Source: Streptomyces monomycini (GTDB lineage: Bacteria; Actinomycetota; Actinomycetes; Streptomycetales; Streptomycetaceae). From it: 64,000 bases of DNA. The stretch lies in NCBI RefSeq assembly GCF_022271435.1, contig NZ_JAFIQY010000037.1, positions 1-64,000 on the forward strand, given 5' to 3'. The notes under the pieces were generated by a model that saw only the letters and a list, made by a program, of their open reading frames with translations, did not search any database and had not been told where the DNA came from. Both the position numbers and the translations under genes were made by a program. Shown here piece after piece: positions 48,240 to 56,978 of the stretch. Positions within the stretch are counted from its first letter, which is position 1. Every line of letters starts with the position of its first letter.

Positions 48240-50000
48240 TCATCGTCCGAGCGGGGTCGCGTACAGGTCGAAGCTGCGGGCGTCGTCGAAACGGTTCAGC
48301 AATGCGGTGAGCAGCGGTTCCGCGGCCGACGCGGGAGGCCGGGGCGCCGCCGGGTCGAGCCTGCGCAGGACCCGCGCCAGCGCCATGACCGCCCAGGCCG
48401 GCCCGGTCGGCAGGCCGTCGTCCGGGCCGGTGCGGTACCGCCACACCCCCAGGCAGGCGGCGCCCGCGACGATCAGCGCGTACCGGTCCACCAGCCCGTA
48501 CACCCGGGCCCGCGCGGGGCCGCCGGACCGGCCGAGCAGGGCGCAGTCGCGCCGGAGCCGCTCCAGCTCACGGCCGAGCGCGGTGGCGTACCCGGCGAGC
48601 GCCCGGTCCAGCTCGCCGCCGCCCGCCGCGCGGGCCAGCTCGACGGTCTCCTCCAGACCGCCCACCAGGGAGTCGCCTTCCGCGGGCAGGACGAACTCCC
48701 GCGGTCGCAGCGCGGGCAGCCCCGGCTCATGGCACTGGAACAGCGCCGCGCCGGCCGCCCCTTCGGGTGGCGGCCGCAGTCCGGGCAGCCGCAGCAGCCG
48801 GTCCGCGACGGCCGCCCGGCTCGCCTCGCTGCCCGCGGGGCCGAGACCGATCATCGGCAGGTCCCGCAGCGCCTTCTGGAAGACCGCGTACGCGCCCTGC
48901 CGCGCGTACGACTCCGCCCCGAGCACCGCCGACAGGTCATAAGCCGTCTCGGTCAGGAACATGGGCAGGAGGTACTTCACCACCGCGCTGAGGGTGGCGC
49001 TCTCGCGCGGCAGCAGATGCGCCGCCCGGGTGGCCACCAGCGCGAGCGCGTCACACAGCAGCAGGTCGCTGAACGCGTCCTGGAGCGTCCGACGGGTGCG
49101 GGGCGCGCGCACCGACGCCCGGCTGCGTGCGCGAGCGAAGGCGACCGCCGTGCGCAGTGTGGTGTCGGCGCACCCCAGCGCCATAGAGGGGCCGGTGCTG
49201 CGGATGGCGGGGAAGGCACGGGCGGCCAGTTCCGCCCCGGTACCGGTGCCGAGCTGCCGGTCCGCCGTCACGGGGTACCGGGTGAACTCCAGGCCGTGCA
49301 CGAGGCAGCCGCGGACGCCGGTGGTGGACCGCCGGGGCAGCAGCCGGAATCCGGGCGCGTCCGCCTGCGGCGCGTCGATCAGGAAGGCGCGGTGACCGTC
49401 CCCGCCGGGCTCGTCCACGCGCGCGAACAGCAGCAGGGACGCCGCGCGGGCAGCGTTGTTGAGTGCTTCCTTGCGGCCGTCGAGCAGGTACCCGGCACCG
49501 TCCGGGGAAGCGGTGAAACCGTTGTGCAGGAAGGCGTTGCCCTCGGCCGGCTGCGGATAGGCGCAGGCCATCCGGCCGCCGGCAAGTAGCAGGTCCGCGG
49601 TGCGGTGGCGCTGCCGCGCCGAGCCCCCGGCCCACACGGCCGCCGCGGCCAGGTACGGACCCGTCCCGCAGGCCAGCCCCAGCGCGGCGTCCCGCCGGAA
49701 CACCGCCCGCAGCACCCGCGCCAGCACATCGAGCCGCCCCAGCCGGCCGCCCAGTTCCTCCGGCACGATCTCGGCCTGCAACCGGAAACCGTCCAGCAGC
49801 GCCTCGGCCGCCGGCAGCAGCCGCCGTCCGGCGTCCGCCCGTACGAACTGCGCGGCACCCAGCGGGTTGCCCGGGTCGTCCAGGTCCCCGAAGCCGCGCT
49901 CCAGCCGGGCGACGCGCTCCCGCACGGCGGCCTCGGCGGACGGGGCGGCCCCGGCCCCCGCCGCCGGGCCCGGCCCGGCGGCGCTCGTGGCCACGGTCAT
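48240..50000 (-). CDS. Acyl-CoA dehydrogenase family protein (long)
   Basis: A 586-residue protein with the acyl-CoA dehydrogenase fold: LACGTGPYLAAAAVW, LLDGRKEALNNAARAASLLLFARVDEP in the middle beta domain and FARARSRASVRAPRTRRTLQDAFSDLLLCDA in the C-terminal helices. It is about 190 residues longer than standard ACADs; the extra C-terminal helical part resembles long ACAD9/ACOX-like members. With the AMP-ligase and ACP-AT genes nearby it may desaturate or oxidise an acyl-ACP starter. Preceded by phased CTTGAGC/CTTGACC boxes. Confidence 0.75.
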   Translation of the reverse strand: MTVATSAAGPGPAAGAGAAPSAEAAVRERVARLERGFGDLDDPGNPLGAAQFVRADAGRRLLPAAEALLDGFRLQAEIVPEELGGRLGRLDVLARVLRAVFRRDAALGLACGTGPYLAAAAVWAGGSARQRHRTADLLLAGGRMACAYPQPAEGNAFLHNGFTASPDGAGYLLDGRKEALNNAARAASLLLFARVDEPGGDGHRAFLIDAPQADAPGFRLLPRRSTTGVRGCLVHGLEFTRYPVTADRQLGTGTGAELAARAFPAIRSTGPSMALGCADTTLRTAVAFARARSRASVRAPRTRRTLQDAFSDLLLCDALALVATRAAHLLPRESATLSAVVKYLLPMFLTETAYDLSAVLGAESYARQGAYAVFQKALRDLPMIGLGPAGSEASRAAVADRLLRLPGLRPPPEGAAGAALFQCHEPGLPALRPREFVLPAEGDSLVGGLEETVELARAAGGGELDRALAGYATALGRELERLRRDCALLGRSGGPARARVYGLVDRYALIVAGAACLGVWRYRTGPDDGLPTGPAWAVMALARVLRRLDPAAPRPPASAAEPLLTALLNRFDDARSFDLYATPLGR

Positions 50001-50089
50001 CGTCTGCGCCTTCCCCTCGCTGTCTCGCTGTCCGCCGCTTCCGTCTCGCGGCTGCCGCCCCCACGCGGTGCCCGTGGCCTCGCGCCGCG

Positions 50090-50105
50090 GTCAAGGGCCG
50101 CTCAA
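50090..50105 (-). promoter_or_regulatory. SARP-like box upstream of acyl-CoA dehydrogenase operon
   Basis: The plus strand has TCAAG at 50090 and at 50101, an exact 11-bp repeat. On the minus strand it reads CTTGAGC-N4-CTTGACC, 90-105 bp before the dehydrogenase ATG. Cleanest SARP-type site in the window; it overlaps the stop codon of the small gene at 50091. Confidence 0.5.
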
Positions 50106-50309
50106 GTCGGCCGTGCTGGACTTGCCGGCGCGCACCGGCCGTGCCGGGTCCTCGCGCCCGTACGGCCAGGTGGCGCCGTAGCACTCCTGGGGCGGTACGC
50201 CCGGCAGCCACAGCCAGCCGTACATGACGAGGGCGCGGGCCACCGGACGCAGCAGGCTGCGCAGCACGCCGGCCGGTCGCGGTCCGGCGGAACGGTCGGT
50301 ACGTGGCAT
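50091..50309 (-). CDS. Small unknown protein, 72 aa
   Basis: A 72-residue basic protein with a short hydrophobic middle: RSLLRPVARALVMYGWLWLPGVPP, then ECYGATWPYG. I do not recognise a named family, but the conserved-looking Trp/Pro/Gly-rich segment and the GAAGGGA site before ATG 50309 argue that it is real. Three 11-bp-phased SARP-like boxes lie 42-68 bp upstream. It is perhaps a small membrane-associated helper of the cluster. The frame remains open upstream to 50498, but that part is arginine-rich shadow sequence. Confidence 0.5.
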   Translation of the reverse strand: MPRTDRSAGPRPAGVLRSLLRPVARALVMYGWLWLPGVPPQECYGATWPYGREDPARPVRAGKSSTADLSGP

Positions 50310-50350
50310 GGTGTCGGTCCCTTCGGCTACGGCTCGGGCGCGGCAGCCTG

Positions 50351-50378
50351 GCAAGCGGTGCTCGACCGGACCTCGAAG
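50351..50378 (-). promoter_or_regulatory. Triple SARP-like box
   Basis: GCAAG (50351), TCGAC (50362) and TCGAA (50373) have exact 11-bp spacing. On the minus strand they read TTCGAGG, GTCGAGC and CTTGCCA towards the 72-aa gene. The same site could serve the divergent ABM didomain gene at 50524. Confidence 0.45.
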
Positions 50379-50523
50379 AACCCTCGCGGCGGGGCCCGGC
50401 GGCACCCGCGCGTGAGCTGCCGTGCCACCGGAGCCGTCCGGCCCCGCACCTGCCCGTTCCGGATGCCGGAGGCGAGCCCTCCGGTTCTTGGTGATCACCG
50501 GATTTCCGAGAGGGAGATGCGCA

Positions 50524-51201
50524 GTGATGTGGAACGTCCCAGGCGGGGAGGGACGCGAGCCGTCTCCCGCCGTCTCAGGCGGGGAGCGGGGCCGGCAGGT
50601 CGCCTCCGTCGTGCGGTTCGTACTCGGCGACGAGCGCGGCGCGCAGGAGTTCGAGGACGAACTCGCCCGCCAGGTACGGGCCTGGAACCTCGCGAAGGGC
50701 CTGGCGAACCAAGTGGTCCTGCAATCCCTGGACCGCCCGGGCGGCTACGTCCACCTGGCCTTCTGGCAGTCGTCCGAGCACCTTTTCGGCGCGGTCCACT
50801 CGGACGCGGTCTGCGCACGGCTGGACCGGCTCGGTGAGCTGGCGGCCGTCGAACCCGGGCAGGCGGTCGCGGTCGGGCTCCTGGGCGACGGCCCCGCCGT
50901 GGCCGGAGCCGCACACGCGCTGCTGGTACGGGTGACGCTGTCCGGCCCGGCGGCCGCCTTCGAGGCGCAATTCGGCGCTCTGGCAGGCCAGTTCCTGAAC
51001 GACCCCGGGTGCGGAGGCTGCCTGCTGCTGCGGTACACCGTCGAACCGCGTGCCTACCTCGGCCTCATCTGGTGGGACAGCGCCGCGTCGTGCGAAGCCG
51101 CCACGCGTGGTGACCGCTTCCTCGAAGGCGAGCGGCACCTGCGCCACCTGGCGTCCGGACTCGCCTTCGAGCGGGTGCGGACCGTCGGCGGACGGAGCTG
51201 A
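50524..51201 (+). CDS. ABM didomain protein
   Basis: A 225-residue protein with two successive ABM-like ferredoxin folds: VVRFVLGDERGAQEFEDELARQV with YVHLAFWQSSEHLFGAVHS in the first, and LLVRVTLSGPAAAFEAQFGALAGQF with YLGLIWWDSAASCEAATRG in the second. Tandem ABM proteins occur in pentangular clusters as anthrone-type oxygenases. GTG 50524 is seven bases after AGGGAG; ATG 50527 is the alternative. It starts the rightward operon towards the epsilon subunit and AMP-ligase genes. Confidence 0.75.
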   Translation: MMWNVPGGEGREPSPAVSGGERGRQVASVVRFVLGDERGAQEFEDELARQVRAWNLAKGLANQVVLQSLDRPGGYVHLAFWQSSEHLFGAVHSDAVCARLDRLGELAAVEPGQAVAVGLLGDGPAVAGAAHALLVRVTLSGPAAAFEAQFGALAGQFLNDPGCGGCLLLRYTVEPRAYLGLIWWDSAASCEAATRGDRFLEGERHLRHLASGLAFERVRTVGGRS

Positions 51202-51216
51202 CCCCGATGGACCGGC

Positions 51217-51254
51217 TCAAGCGTTCCGCAGGCGGAGTTCCACCGGCGTTCGAG
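51217..51254 (+). promoter_or_regulatory. SARP-like phased boxes before the epsilon subunit gene
   Basis: TCAAG (51217), a degenerate unit at 51228, TCCAC (51239) and TCGAG (51250) follow an 11-bp ladder and end 22 bp before the ATG at 51277. They suggest an internal activator-dependent promoter for the carboxylase-epsilon/AMP-ligase/ACP-AT genes. Confidence 0.4.
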
Positions 51255-51276
51255 CTGACCGGCACAGACTGGCGCC

Positions 51277-51492
51277 ATGCCGGATCACGCCCTCTTCACC
51301 GTGCTCCGCGGTCACCCCGACGACGCCGAACTCGCCGCCCTGACCGCCGTGCTGACGACGTTGCTGAGCGCCGCGGCGCCGCTCTCCCCGGCGGCGCCCG
51401 GCCGCCCGGGGACCCCCGGTGCCCCGCGCCGCGCCTCCTGGGGCAGCACGCCCTCCCGGCGCCGCTCCGCGGTGTCCTGGTCCGCGCCATGA
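51277..51492 (+). CDS. Acyl-CoA carboxylase epsilon subunit
   Basis: A 71-residue protein matching the small epsilon subunit of actinobacterial acyl-CoA carboxylases: FTVLRGHPDDAELAALTAVLTTLL, a Pro/Gly-rich linker, then RRASWGSTP and a final W-S-A. It stimulates the carboxyltransferase (beta) subunit, here encoded 6.4 kb away at 57904-59493. Together they would supply malonyl- or alkylmalonyl-CoA for the PKS. The biotinylated alpha subunit is not in the window and is probably shared with primary metabolism. Confidence 0.8.
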   Translation: MPDHALFTVLRGHPDDAELAALTAVLTTLLSAAAPLSPAAPGRPGTPGAPRRASWGSTPSRRRSAVSWSAP

Positions 51493-51616
51493 TCCGTCGT
51501 CGTGCCACCACCGGCCGGCACGGACCGCTGTGCGCCGCGGCCCGGGCGTGCGCGCCGCCGGACCGCCGGCCCGCGTTCGAGGACAGCACCGAGGCATCAC
51601 TCGCGAGGGGGACGCA

Positions 51617-53356
51617 TTGACCGCACATCGCACCTTCACCGACGTCATGCTGGCCCGGTCCGAGACGGACCCGGACCGGGAAGCCCTGCTCCTGCTGCCG
51701 GACGGCGCGCAGTGGCCGCAGCCGGAGACGGTCACCTACCGGAGCCTGGACACCTCGGCGCGCCGGCTCGCCGGCTGGCTGCAGAGCCACGGTGCCGCGG
51801 GCGAACGGGTGCTGCTCCTGCACCGCTCCCGCCACCGGTTCGCCGTCAGTTTCCTGGCGTGCCTGTACGCGGGCGCCGTCGCCGTACCGGCCCCGCCGGG
51901 CGGCGGACGGGCCCACCACATGGAGCGCATCGCCGGGATCGTCCGCGACACCGCGCCGTGCGTGGCGCTCACCGACGCCGCGCTCGCCCCCGAGATGTCG
52001 CGGATGCTGGCGGAGTGCGGACACGGCGGCACGCTCTGTCTGCCCGCCGACGTGGTGCCCGCCGCCGACCCCTGGCGGCCCCCGGCGCTGGCCCCCGACA
52101 CGGTCGCCTACCTCCAGTACACCTCGGGCTCCACCGGCCGCCCGCGCGGGGTGGTCGTCACCCACGCCAACCTGCTGGCCAACCAGCGGGCGATGCACGA
52201 GGCACTGGAGACCGAACCGGGCACCAGGCTGGGCGGCTGGCTCCCGCTCCACCACGACCTGGGCCTGGTCGGCCAGTTGCTGCACCCGCTGTGGCTGGGC
52301 AGCACCTCGGTGATGCTGCCCGCCGAGACGTTCGTCCGCCACCCGGTGCGCTGGCTGCAGGCCGTCGACCGGTACGGGATCACCGTCAGCGGCGCCCCCG
52401 ACTTCGCGTACGGGCTGTGCGTGAGCCGGGTCACCGACGAGCAGGCGGCCGGACTCGACCTGAGCCGCTGGCGGACCGCCGTCTCCGGCGGCGAGCCCGT
52501 ACGGCCCGCGACGCTGCGGGACTTCACCGAGCGCTTCGCTCCCGCCGGATTCCGCCCCGAGGCCTTCTCGGCGTGCTACGGGCTGGCCGAGGCCACCCTG
52601 CTGGTCTCCGGCGGCCGGGACGAGAAGCCGGATGACGGGTGCGCGGTGGACGCCGAAGCCCTGGAGCGCAACCTGTGGCGCGCCCCCGTACCGGGCCGGC
52701 CGACGCGCCGCCTGGCGTCCTGCGGGACCGCCGCAGGCTGCGACGTCCGCATCGTCGCCCCGGACACCCGGGCCGTACTGCCGGAAGGCCGGATCGGCGA
52801 GATCTGGGTGCGCGGCGGGGGCGTGGCGCGCGGCTACTGGCGCGACCCCGGCCAGACCACCCGCACCTTCCAGGCCGTCACGGCGGACGGCGAGGGCGGC
52901 TACCTGCGCACCGGGGACCTCGGCGCGCTGCGTGACGGCCGGCTCTTCGTCACCGGGCGGCTCAAGGACGTCATCGTCGTGGCCGGACGCAACCTCTACC
53001 CGCAGGACGTCGAGCGCACGGTGCAGCGCGTCAGCGCGCTGTTCGGGCCCGGTACGGCGTTCGGCGTACCGGGGGAGCGGGAGCGGGTCGTGGTCGTCCA
53101 GGAACTGCGCACCCGCACCGGCTTCGACGTGAACCTCGAATCCCTCGCCACCCAGGTCGAGCGCTGCCTCACCGAGGAGTTCGACGTCCGGGTCGGCGGG
53201 GTGCTGCTGGTCCGCCCGGGCACGGTGCGCCGCACCACCAGCGGCAAGGTGGAGCGCTCGGCGATGCGCGACCTGTTCCTGCGCGGCCGGATCCGCCCGC
53301 TGCACCAGCGGCTCGACGGCGACCTCAGCACCGGATCCGCCGCCCTGGCCGGGTGA
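51617..53356 (+). CDS. Fatty-acyl-AMP-ligase-like enzyme
   Basis: A 579-residue ANL-superfamily enzyme of the FAAL type. The adenylation loop YTSGSTGRPRGVVVTHANL lies at about 168-187, followed by GWLPLHHDLGLVGQLLHPL (a FAAL hallmark), CYGLAEATLL, TGDLGALRDGRLFVTGRLKDVI and a C-terminal TTSGKVERSAM with the catalytic Lys. It should activate a carboxylic acid starter and load it on a carrier, very likely the ACP part of the next gene. TTG 51617 is the only start fitting the GAGGGGGA site and the N-terminal strand. Confidence 0.88.
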   Translation: MTAHRTFTDVMLARSETDPDREALLLLPDGAQWPQPETVTYRSLDTSARRLAGWLQSHGAAGERVLLLHRSRHRFAVSFLACLYAGAVAVPAPPGGGRAHHMERIAGIVRDTAPCVALTDAALAPEMSRMLAECGHGGTLCLPADVVPAADPWRPPALAPDTVAYLQYTSGSTGRPRGVVVTHANLLANQRAMHEALETEPGTRLGGWLPLHHDLGLVGQLLHPLWLGSTSVMLPAETFVRHPVRWLQAVDRYGITVSGAPDFAYGLCVSRVTDEQAAGLDLSRWRTAVSGGEPVRPATLRDFTERFAPAGFRPEAFSACYGLAEATLLVSGGRDEKPDDGCAVDAEALERNLWRAPVPGRPTRRLASCGTAAGCDVRIVAPDTRAVLPEGRIGEIWVRGGGVARGYWRDPGQTTRTFQAVTADGEGGYLRTGDLGALRDGRLFVTGRLKDVIVVAGRNLYPQDVERTVQRVSALFGPGTAFGVPGERERVVVVQELRTRTGFDVNLESLATQVERCLTEEFDVRVGGVLLVRPGTVRRTTSGKVERSAMRDLFLRGRIRPLHQRLDGDLSTGSAALAG

Positions 53357-53390
53357 GACCCGCGGGGGGCGGGAAGCGAAGGGGGATTAC

Positions 53391-54632
53391 GTGGAGGCAC
53401 CACCACGCGGCGGACCGTACGAGCCGGACCCGCTGCACTGGCTCATCCGGCGCATCTCCGGCTACGCGTCCCGGGAGATCGGCCCCCAGACGCTCCTCGC
53501 GGAGTGCGGACTGGACTCGGTGGCGATGCTGGGCCTGTTCGGCGAGATCGAGGAGGGCTTCGGCCCGCTGCTCGACCCCGAGGACTTCTGGGTGTACCCC
53601 TCCGTGGGCGCCCTGGCGCACCAGCTCACCGCGCGCCGGGTCCGCCGGGACGCGGGCCGCCGGATCCGCCCGGCGTTCGTGCTCGGCGGCCCGGGCGGTC
53701 CGCACCCCGCCGTGGCGGCCGGCCTCCTGCGCGGATCCGCCGCGTACCGCGCCTGCCTGGACCAGGCGGACGAGGCGCTGCGGCCGCACGTCGGCTGTTC
53801 GGTCGCCGCCCTGATCCGGGACGGCGGTCCGGGCCCGCACCGTGCCGCGCTGTCGCCACCGGTGGCGTTCGCCGTCGGCTACGCCCTGGCCCGGACCCTG
53901 CTGGACGCCGGGGTGCGGCCGGTCGCGGTGGTCGGCCACGGAGTGGGGGAGCTGGCGGCGGCCGTGATCGCCGGGGCCCTGCCGCTGGCCGAGGCGGCGG
54001 CGCTGGCCGCGCTGTCCGGCAGGTGTGCCCAGCGGCTGCCGGGCGGGGGCGGCATGCTGGCCGTCTGCGCGGACCCGGACGAGGCCCTGGCGGCCGCCGC
54101 GGAGCCCGGGGTGCACGTCGGGGTGGTCAACGCGGCCCGGGCCACCGTGCTCTCCGGCCGGCTCGACGCCCTGGCCCGGGCGCGCGACGCCCTCTCGGCG
54201 GAGGGCGTCGCCAGCAGGCTGCTGCCCACCGGGCACGCCTACCATTCGCCGCTGATGGCACCGGCGGTCCCGCGGCTGCGCGCACGGGCGGCCGGGATCG
54301 TCTCGGAGCGGCCCCGGACGGGCTACTACTCGACGGTGTACGGCTGCCGGTGGGCGGAGCCGCTGGGTGCCGACTACTGGGCCGCTCAGCTCACCTCGCC
54401 CGTACGGTTCGCCGAGGCCGTACGGCGGATGCTGTGCCGGGAGGCGCCGACCCACGTGGTGGAGATCGCGCCGAAGGCCGTCCTCACCCCGTACGTGCGC
54501 CGGATCGGCGGGGCGGCGGGGCCGAGCTGCTTCCCGGTGTGCGACGGGCCGGGGAGCGGTGTGGCGGACCTGGCGGGAGTGCTCTCCGCGCTGGACGTCC
54601 GGCCGCTCGCCGAGGGAGCGGCCAGGTGGTGA
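53391..54632 (+). CDS. ACP-AT didomain protein with altered AT nucleophile
   Basis: A 413-residue fusion. Residues 10-80 are an acyl carrier domain with Ser43 in CGLDSVAML. Residues 95-400 have the malonyl/acyltransferase fold, ending YWAAQLTSPVRFAEA and VVEIAPKAVLTPYV. The nucleophile motif GHSxGE is GHGVGE (182-187), so the catalytic Ser is Gly184, and the N-terminal PGQG-type motif is GGPGG. The His block AYHSPLM (His285) remains. The AT half is therefore probably a non-transferring scaffold or acts without a covalent acyl-enzyme. GTG start 34 bp after the AMP-ligase gene. Likely a starter-unit carrier. Confidence 0.85.
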   Translation: MEAPPRGGPYEPDPLHWLIRRISGYASREIGPQTLLAECGLDSVAMLGLFGEIEEGFGPLLDPEDFWVYPSVGALAHQLTARRVRRDAGRRIRPAFVLGGPGGPHPAVAAGLLRGSAAYRACLDQADEALRPHVGCSVAALIRDGGPGPHRAALSPPVAFAVGYALARTLLDAGVRPVAVVGHGVGELAAAVIAGALPLAEAAALAALSGRCAQRLPGGGGMLAVCADPDEALAAAAEPGVHVGVVNAARATVLSGRLDALARARDALSAEGVASRLLPTGHAYHSPLMAPAVPRLRARAAGIVSERPRTGYYSTVYGCRWAEPLGADYWAAQLTSPVRFAEAVRRMLCREAPTHVVEIAPKAVLTPYVRRIGGAAGPSCFPVCDGPGSGVADLAGVLSALDVRPLAEGAARW

Positions 54633-54657
54633 CCGCCCGCCCCCGGCACTGCCGCGG

Positions 54658-55272
54658 TCACGGTATCCAGCCCGCCTCCTCGGCGGCGCGGATGGCGTCG
54701 ATCCGGTTGCGGGCGTTGAGCTTCGTGACGATCGCGGTGAGGTAGTTGCTGACGGTCCCCCTGGTCAGGAAGAGGGAACGTGCGATGTCGGCCGCGTCGG
54801 CGCCGCGGGCCGCGAGCCGGAGCACCTCGGTCTCCCGTGGCGACAGCGGTGAGTCCCGCGCCTCCCAGGCGGACAGTGCCAGTTGGGGGTCGACGACCCG
54901 CTCGCCCGCCGCCACCGACCGGACGGACCTGGCGAGGTCGCTGGGGGGAGCGTCCTTCAGCAGGAATCCGGCGACGTGCGCGCTGAGCGCCCGGCGGACC
55001 GTGCCGGGGCGGCCGAGACTGGTGAGGATGAGCGCCCGGCAGCTCGGCAGCCGCCGGTGCAGCTCCGCCGCGGCGGTGATGCCGTCGGCGCCCGGCAGGT
55101 CGATGTCGATGACGGCCACGTCGGGGCGGGTGCGCAGCGCGGTCTCCACGATGGTGTCGCCGCGGTCCAGAGAGGCGACCACTTCGAGGTCCGGTTCCAG
55201 CTCCAGCAGGGCGACGAGAGCCCCCCTGATCATGTGCACGTCCTCGGCAAGCAGGATCCTCACCGACAGCAT
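54658..55272 (-). CDS. NarL/FixJ-type response regulator
   Basis: A 204-residue response regulator. The REC domain has an acidic pocket AED near residue 9 and phosphoacceptor Asp in AVIDIDLPGADG near 54. The LuxR-type HTH has LSPRETEVLRLAARGADAADIARSLF and VSNYLTAIVTKLNARNR. ATG 55272 follows GGGGGAC. It is downstream of the histidine kinase gene on the same strand (48 bp gap), a complete two-component pair embedded in the cluster. Probably regulates or senses the product. Confidence 0.92.
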   Translation of the reverse strand: MLSVRILLAEDVHMIRGALVALLELEPDLEVVASLDRGDTIVETALRTRPDVAVIDIDLPGADGITAAAELHRRLPSCRALILTSLGRPGTVRRALSAHVAGFLLKDAPPSDLARSVRSVAAGERVVDPQLALSAWEARDSPLSPRETEVLRLAARGADAADIARSLFLTRGTVSNYLTAIVTKLNARNRIDAIRAAEEAGWIP

Positions 55273-55320
55273 GGATGTCCCCCGATCGAACATGCGGTTC
55301 TTCCGGCCGTGCGGTGAAGA

Positions 55321-56574
55321 TTATCTGTGCTCCGGGCATAACGCGCCGGGCCGGACCGGACTATGTGCTTCCAGGTGGAAACGCCCGTCGCGGCGTATCC
55401 CCGAGGTGACGCGGCCCCCGATGGCGGCGAGCCGGGTGCCCAGGTTGTTCAGGCCGCTGCCGTCGGAGCCGGCGGGCCGGTCCTTGCCCACCACCCCGTC
55501 GTTGACGAGCGTGAGCCAGACGGTGTCGTCCTTGCGGACCGCCGTGATGCTGCACGACTGGGCCTTGCTGTGCCGGAGGATGTTGGTGACCCCCTCGCGC
55601 AGGGTGGTCGCCAGGGCCGTGTCCACGGCCGGGTGGAGCCGGCCGCAGGAGAGGTCCAGGGTGACCCGGATGTCCGCCGCGGCCAGTACCGTCGCGGCCG
55701 ACTCGGCCTCGTCCGCCAGGGACATCTCGCGGTAACTCCGCGCCACCAGCCGGGCGTCCGCGAGGGCCTGCCGGGACACCTCCAGGACGGTGGTGACCTC
55801 CTCCTGGGCGCGGGCCGGACTGGTCGCCACCAGACGGTGGATGAGCTCGCACTTGAGCGTGATCGCGGACAGGCTGTAGCCCAGCAGGTCGTGCACGTCC
55901 CGGGAGAAGCGCATACGTTCCTGCGCGACGGCCATGCGGGCCAGCGCCGTACGCGCCGAGTGGACCTCGTACACGAGGTCGGTCAGCCGGGTCAGCCCGT
56001 ACAGCACGAGTCCGGTGAGCAGTGTGGTGAGCGGGGTGTACAGCTCGGCGACGGCCGGCAGCCCGAGGGCGAACGCGTAGCCGTCGACCACCGCGGTCAC
56101 CAGGGCGAACAGGAACCAGGACAGCGGCGCGGGCAGCATGAGCAGCAGCGAGGCGCCGAGAATGCCGCTCATACCGGCCCACGTGATGCCCAGACACAGG
56201 AACGGGAGGAAAGTCAGGACGGACTGGGCGGTGAGGGTCAAGGTTTTCAGCGGCAACGGCCAGCGGCGGGCTCGTGGCGTACTGTGCAGCAATTGCAAGA
56301 AGAAGAGTACGAATGCCGAACCGCAACACATTAGCAGAAGGTTTAGGGGCGGATCATCCCGGAGAACATCGAGGATAGGGACGGCTGTATAGCCGCACAG
56401 CACAATGACGGTGATGATTCTGGCCACGTGGAGGGCCGGGATCTCACCCCCGGGGGTGGCGCGGAACGGCTGGTCGTCCACCCCCTGTCCTAACGAGGCA
56501 CGGTATCTGCTTCCGCTGGTCCCCGTATTGAGTGGGCCGGCTCCGGCGGCCTTTCGTCGAAAAGGGTCAACCAT
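55321..56574 (-). CDS. Sensor histidine kinase (HisKA_3 type)
   Basis: A 417-residue membrane kinase. About six hydrophobic helices (starting near residues 50, 75, 105, 128, 145 and 175) precede the phosphoacceptor block RFSRDVHDLLGYSLSAI (His near 218) and an HATPase domain (LREGVTNILRHSKA, LVNDGVV, GLNNLGTRLAAIGG). ATG 56574 follows GAGGAGG. The region coding the first helices uses more AT-ending codons (CTA, CTT, TGT) than neighbouring genes. The partner is the NarL-type regulator downstream. The signal is unknown. Confidence 0.9.
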   Translation of the reverse strand: MVDPFRRKAAGAGPLNTGTSGSRYRASLGQGVDDQPFRATPGGEIPALHVARIITVIVLCGYTAVPILDVLRDDPPLNLLLMCCGSAFVLFFLQLLHSTPRARRWPLPLKTLTLTAQSVLTFLPFLCLGITWAGMSGILGASLLLMLPAPLSWFLFALVTAVVDGYAFALGLPAVAELYTPLTTLLTGLVLYGLTRLTDLVYEVHSARTALARMAVAQERMRFSRDVHDLLGYSLSAITLKCELIHRLVATSPARAQEEVTTVLEVSRQALADARLVARSYREMSLADEAESAATVLAAADIRVTLDLSCGRLHPAVDTALATTLREGVTNILRHSKAQSCSITAVRKDDTVWLTLVNDGVVGKDRPAGSDGSGLNNLGTRLAAIGGRVTSGIRRDGRFHLEAHSPVRPGALCPEHR

Positions 56575-56978
56575 GCGGTGCCTCCTCGTGAGATGGCGCG
56601 GCGGGACGCGAAGTCCCGCGCACACGTTACCCGGATGATGGGAACTTGGCCGAAAGAATGGGCAGTAATGGCGCTTTGGTTGTGCAAAGTCGGACAGCCG
56701 GATAAGGGGCGGGGATCTCAGTGGCCATCCGTAAGCCGTCGTCCGTTCACCGGAGCGTGGCCGTACCCCGCTCCGTAGGCGCGGTACGTCCGGCGGGCCC
56801 GGCCCGCAGCGGCGGGCGCCGGCCGCCGTCATCGGCGGAGTGTGAAAATCTCATGTCCGGGTTCGTGCCTCGGTCACTGGGCGCCCGGTGACCTTGGTGC
56901 CACTCTGATCGACAGGCGCCGGGTGTCACACCCCGGGGCCCGGACCGTGCGAGGTGAACCTGGAGGGGAGAGCGCGCA
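56575..56978. promoter_or_regulatory. Divergent kinase/SARP spacer, 404 bp
   Basis: No gene recognised. The stretch 56625-56710 is AT-richer and may hold the promoters; TTGGCC with TAATGG 16-17 bp later is a weak candidate. An imperfect dyad GTACCCCGC...GCGGTAC lies near 56761-56787, and CCGGGTGT-CACACCCCGG (56919-56936) is an inverted repeat just before the SARP gene. The latter is a possible binding site for the response regulator or for the SARP itself. Confidence 0.4.
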
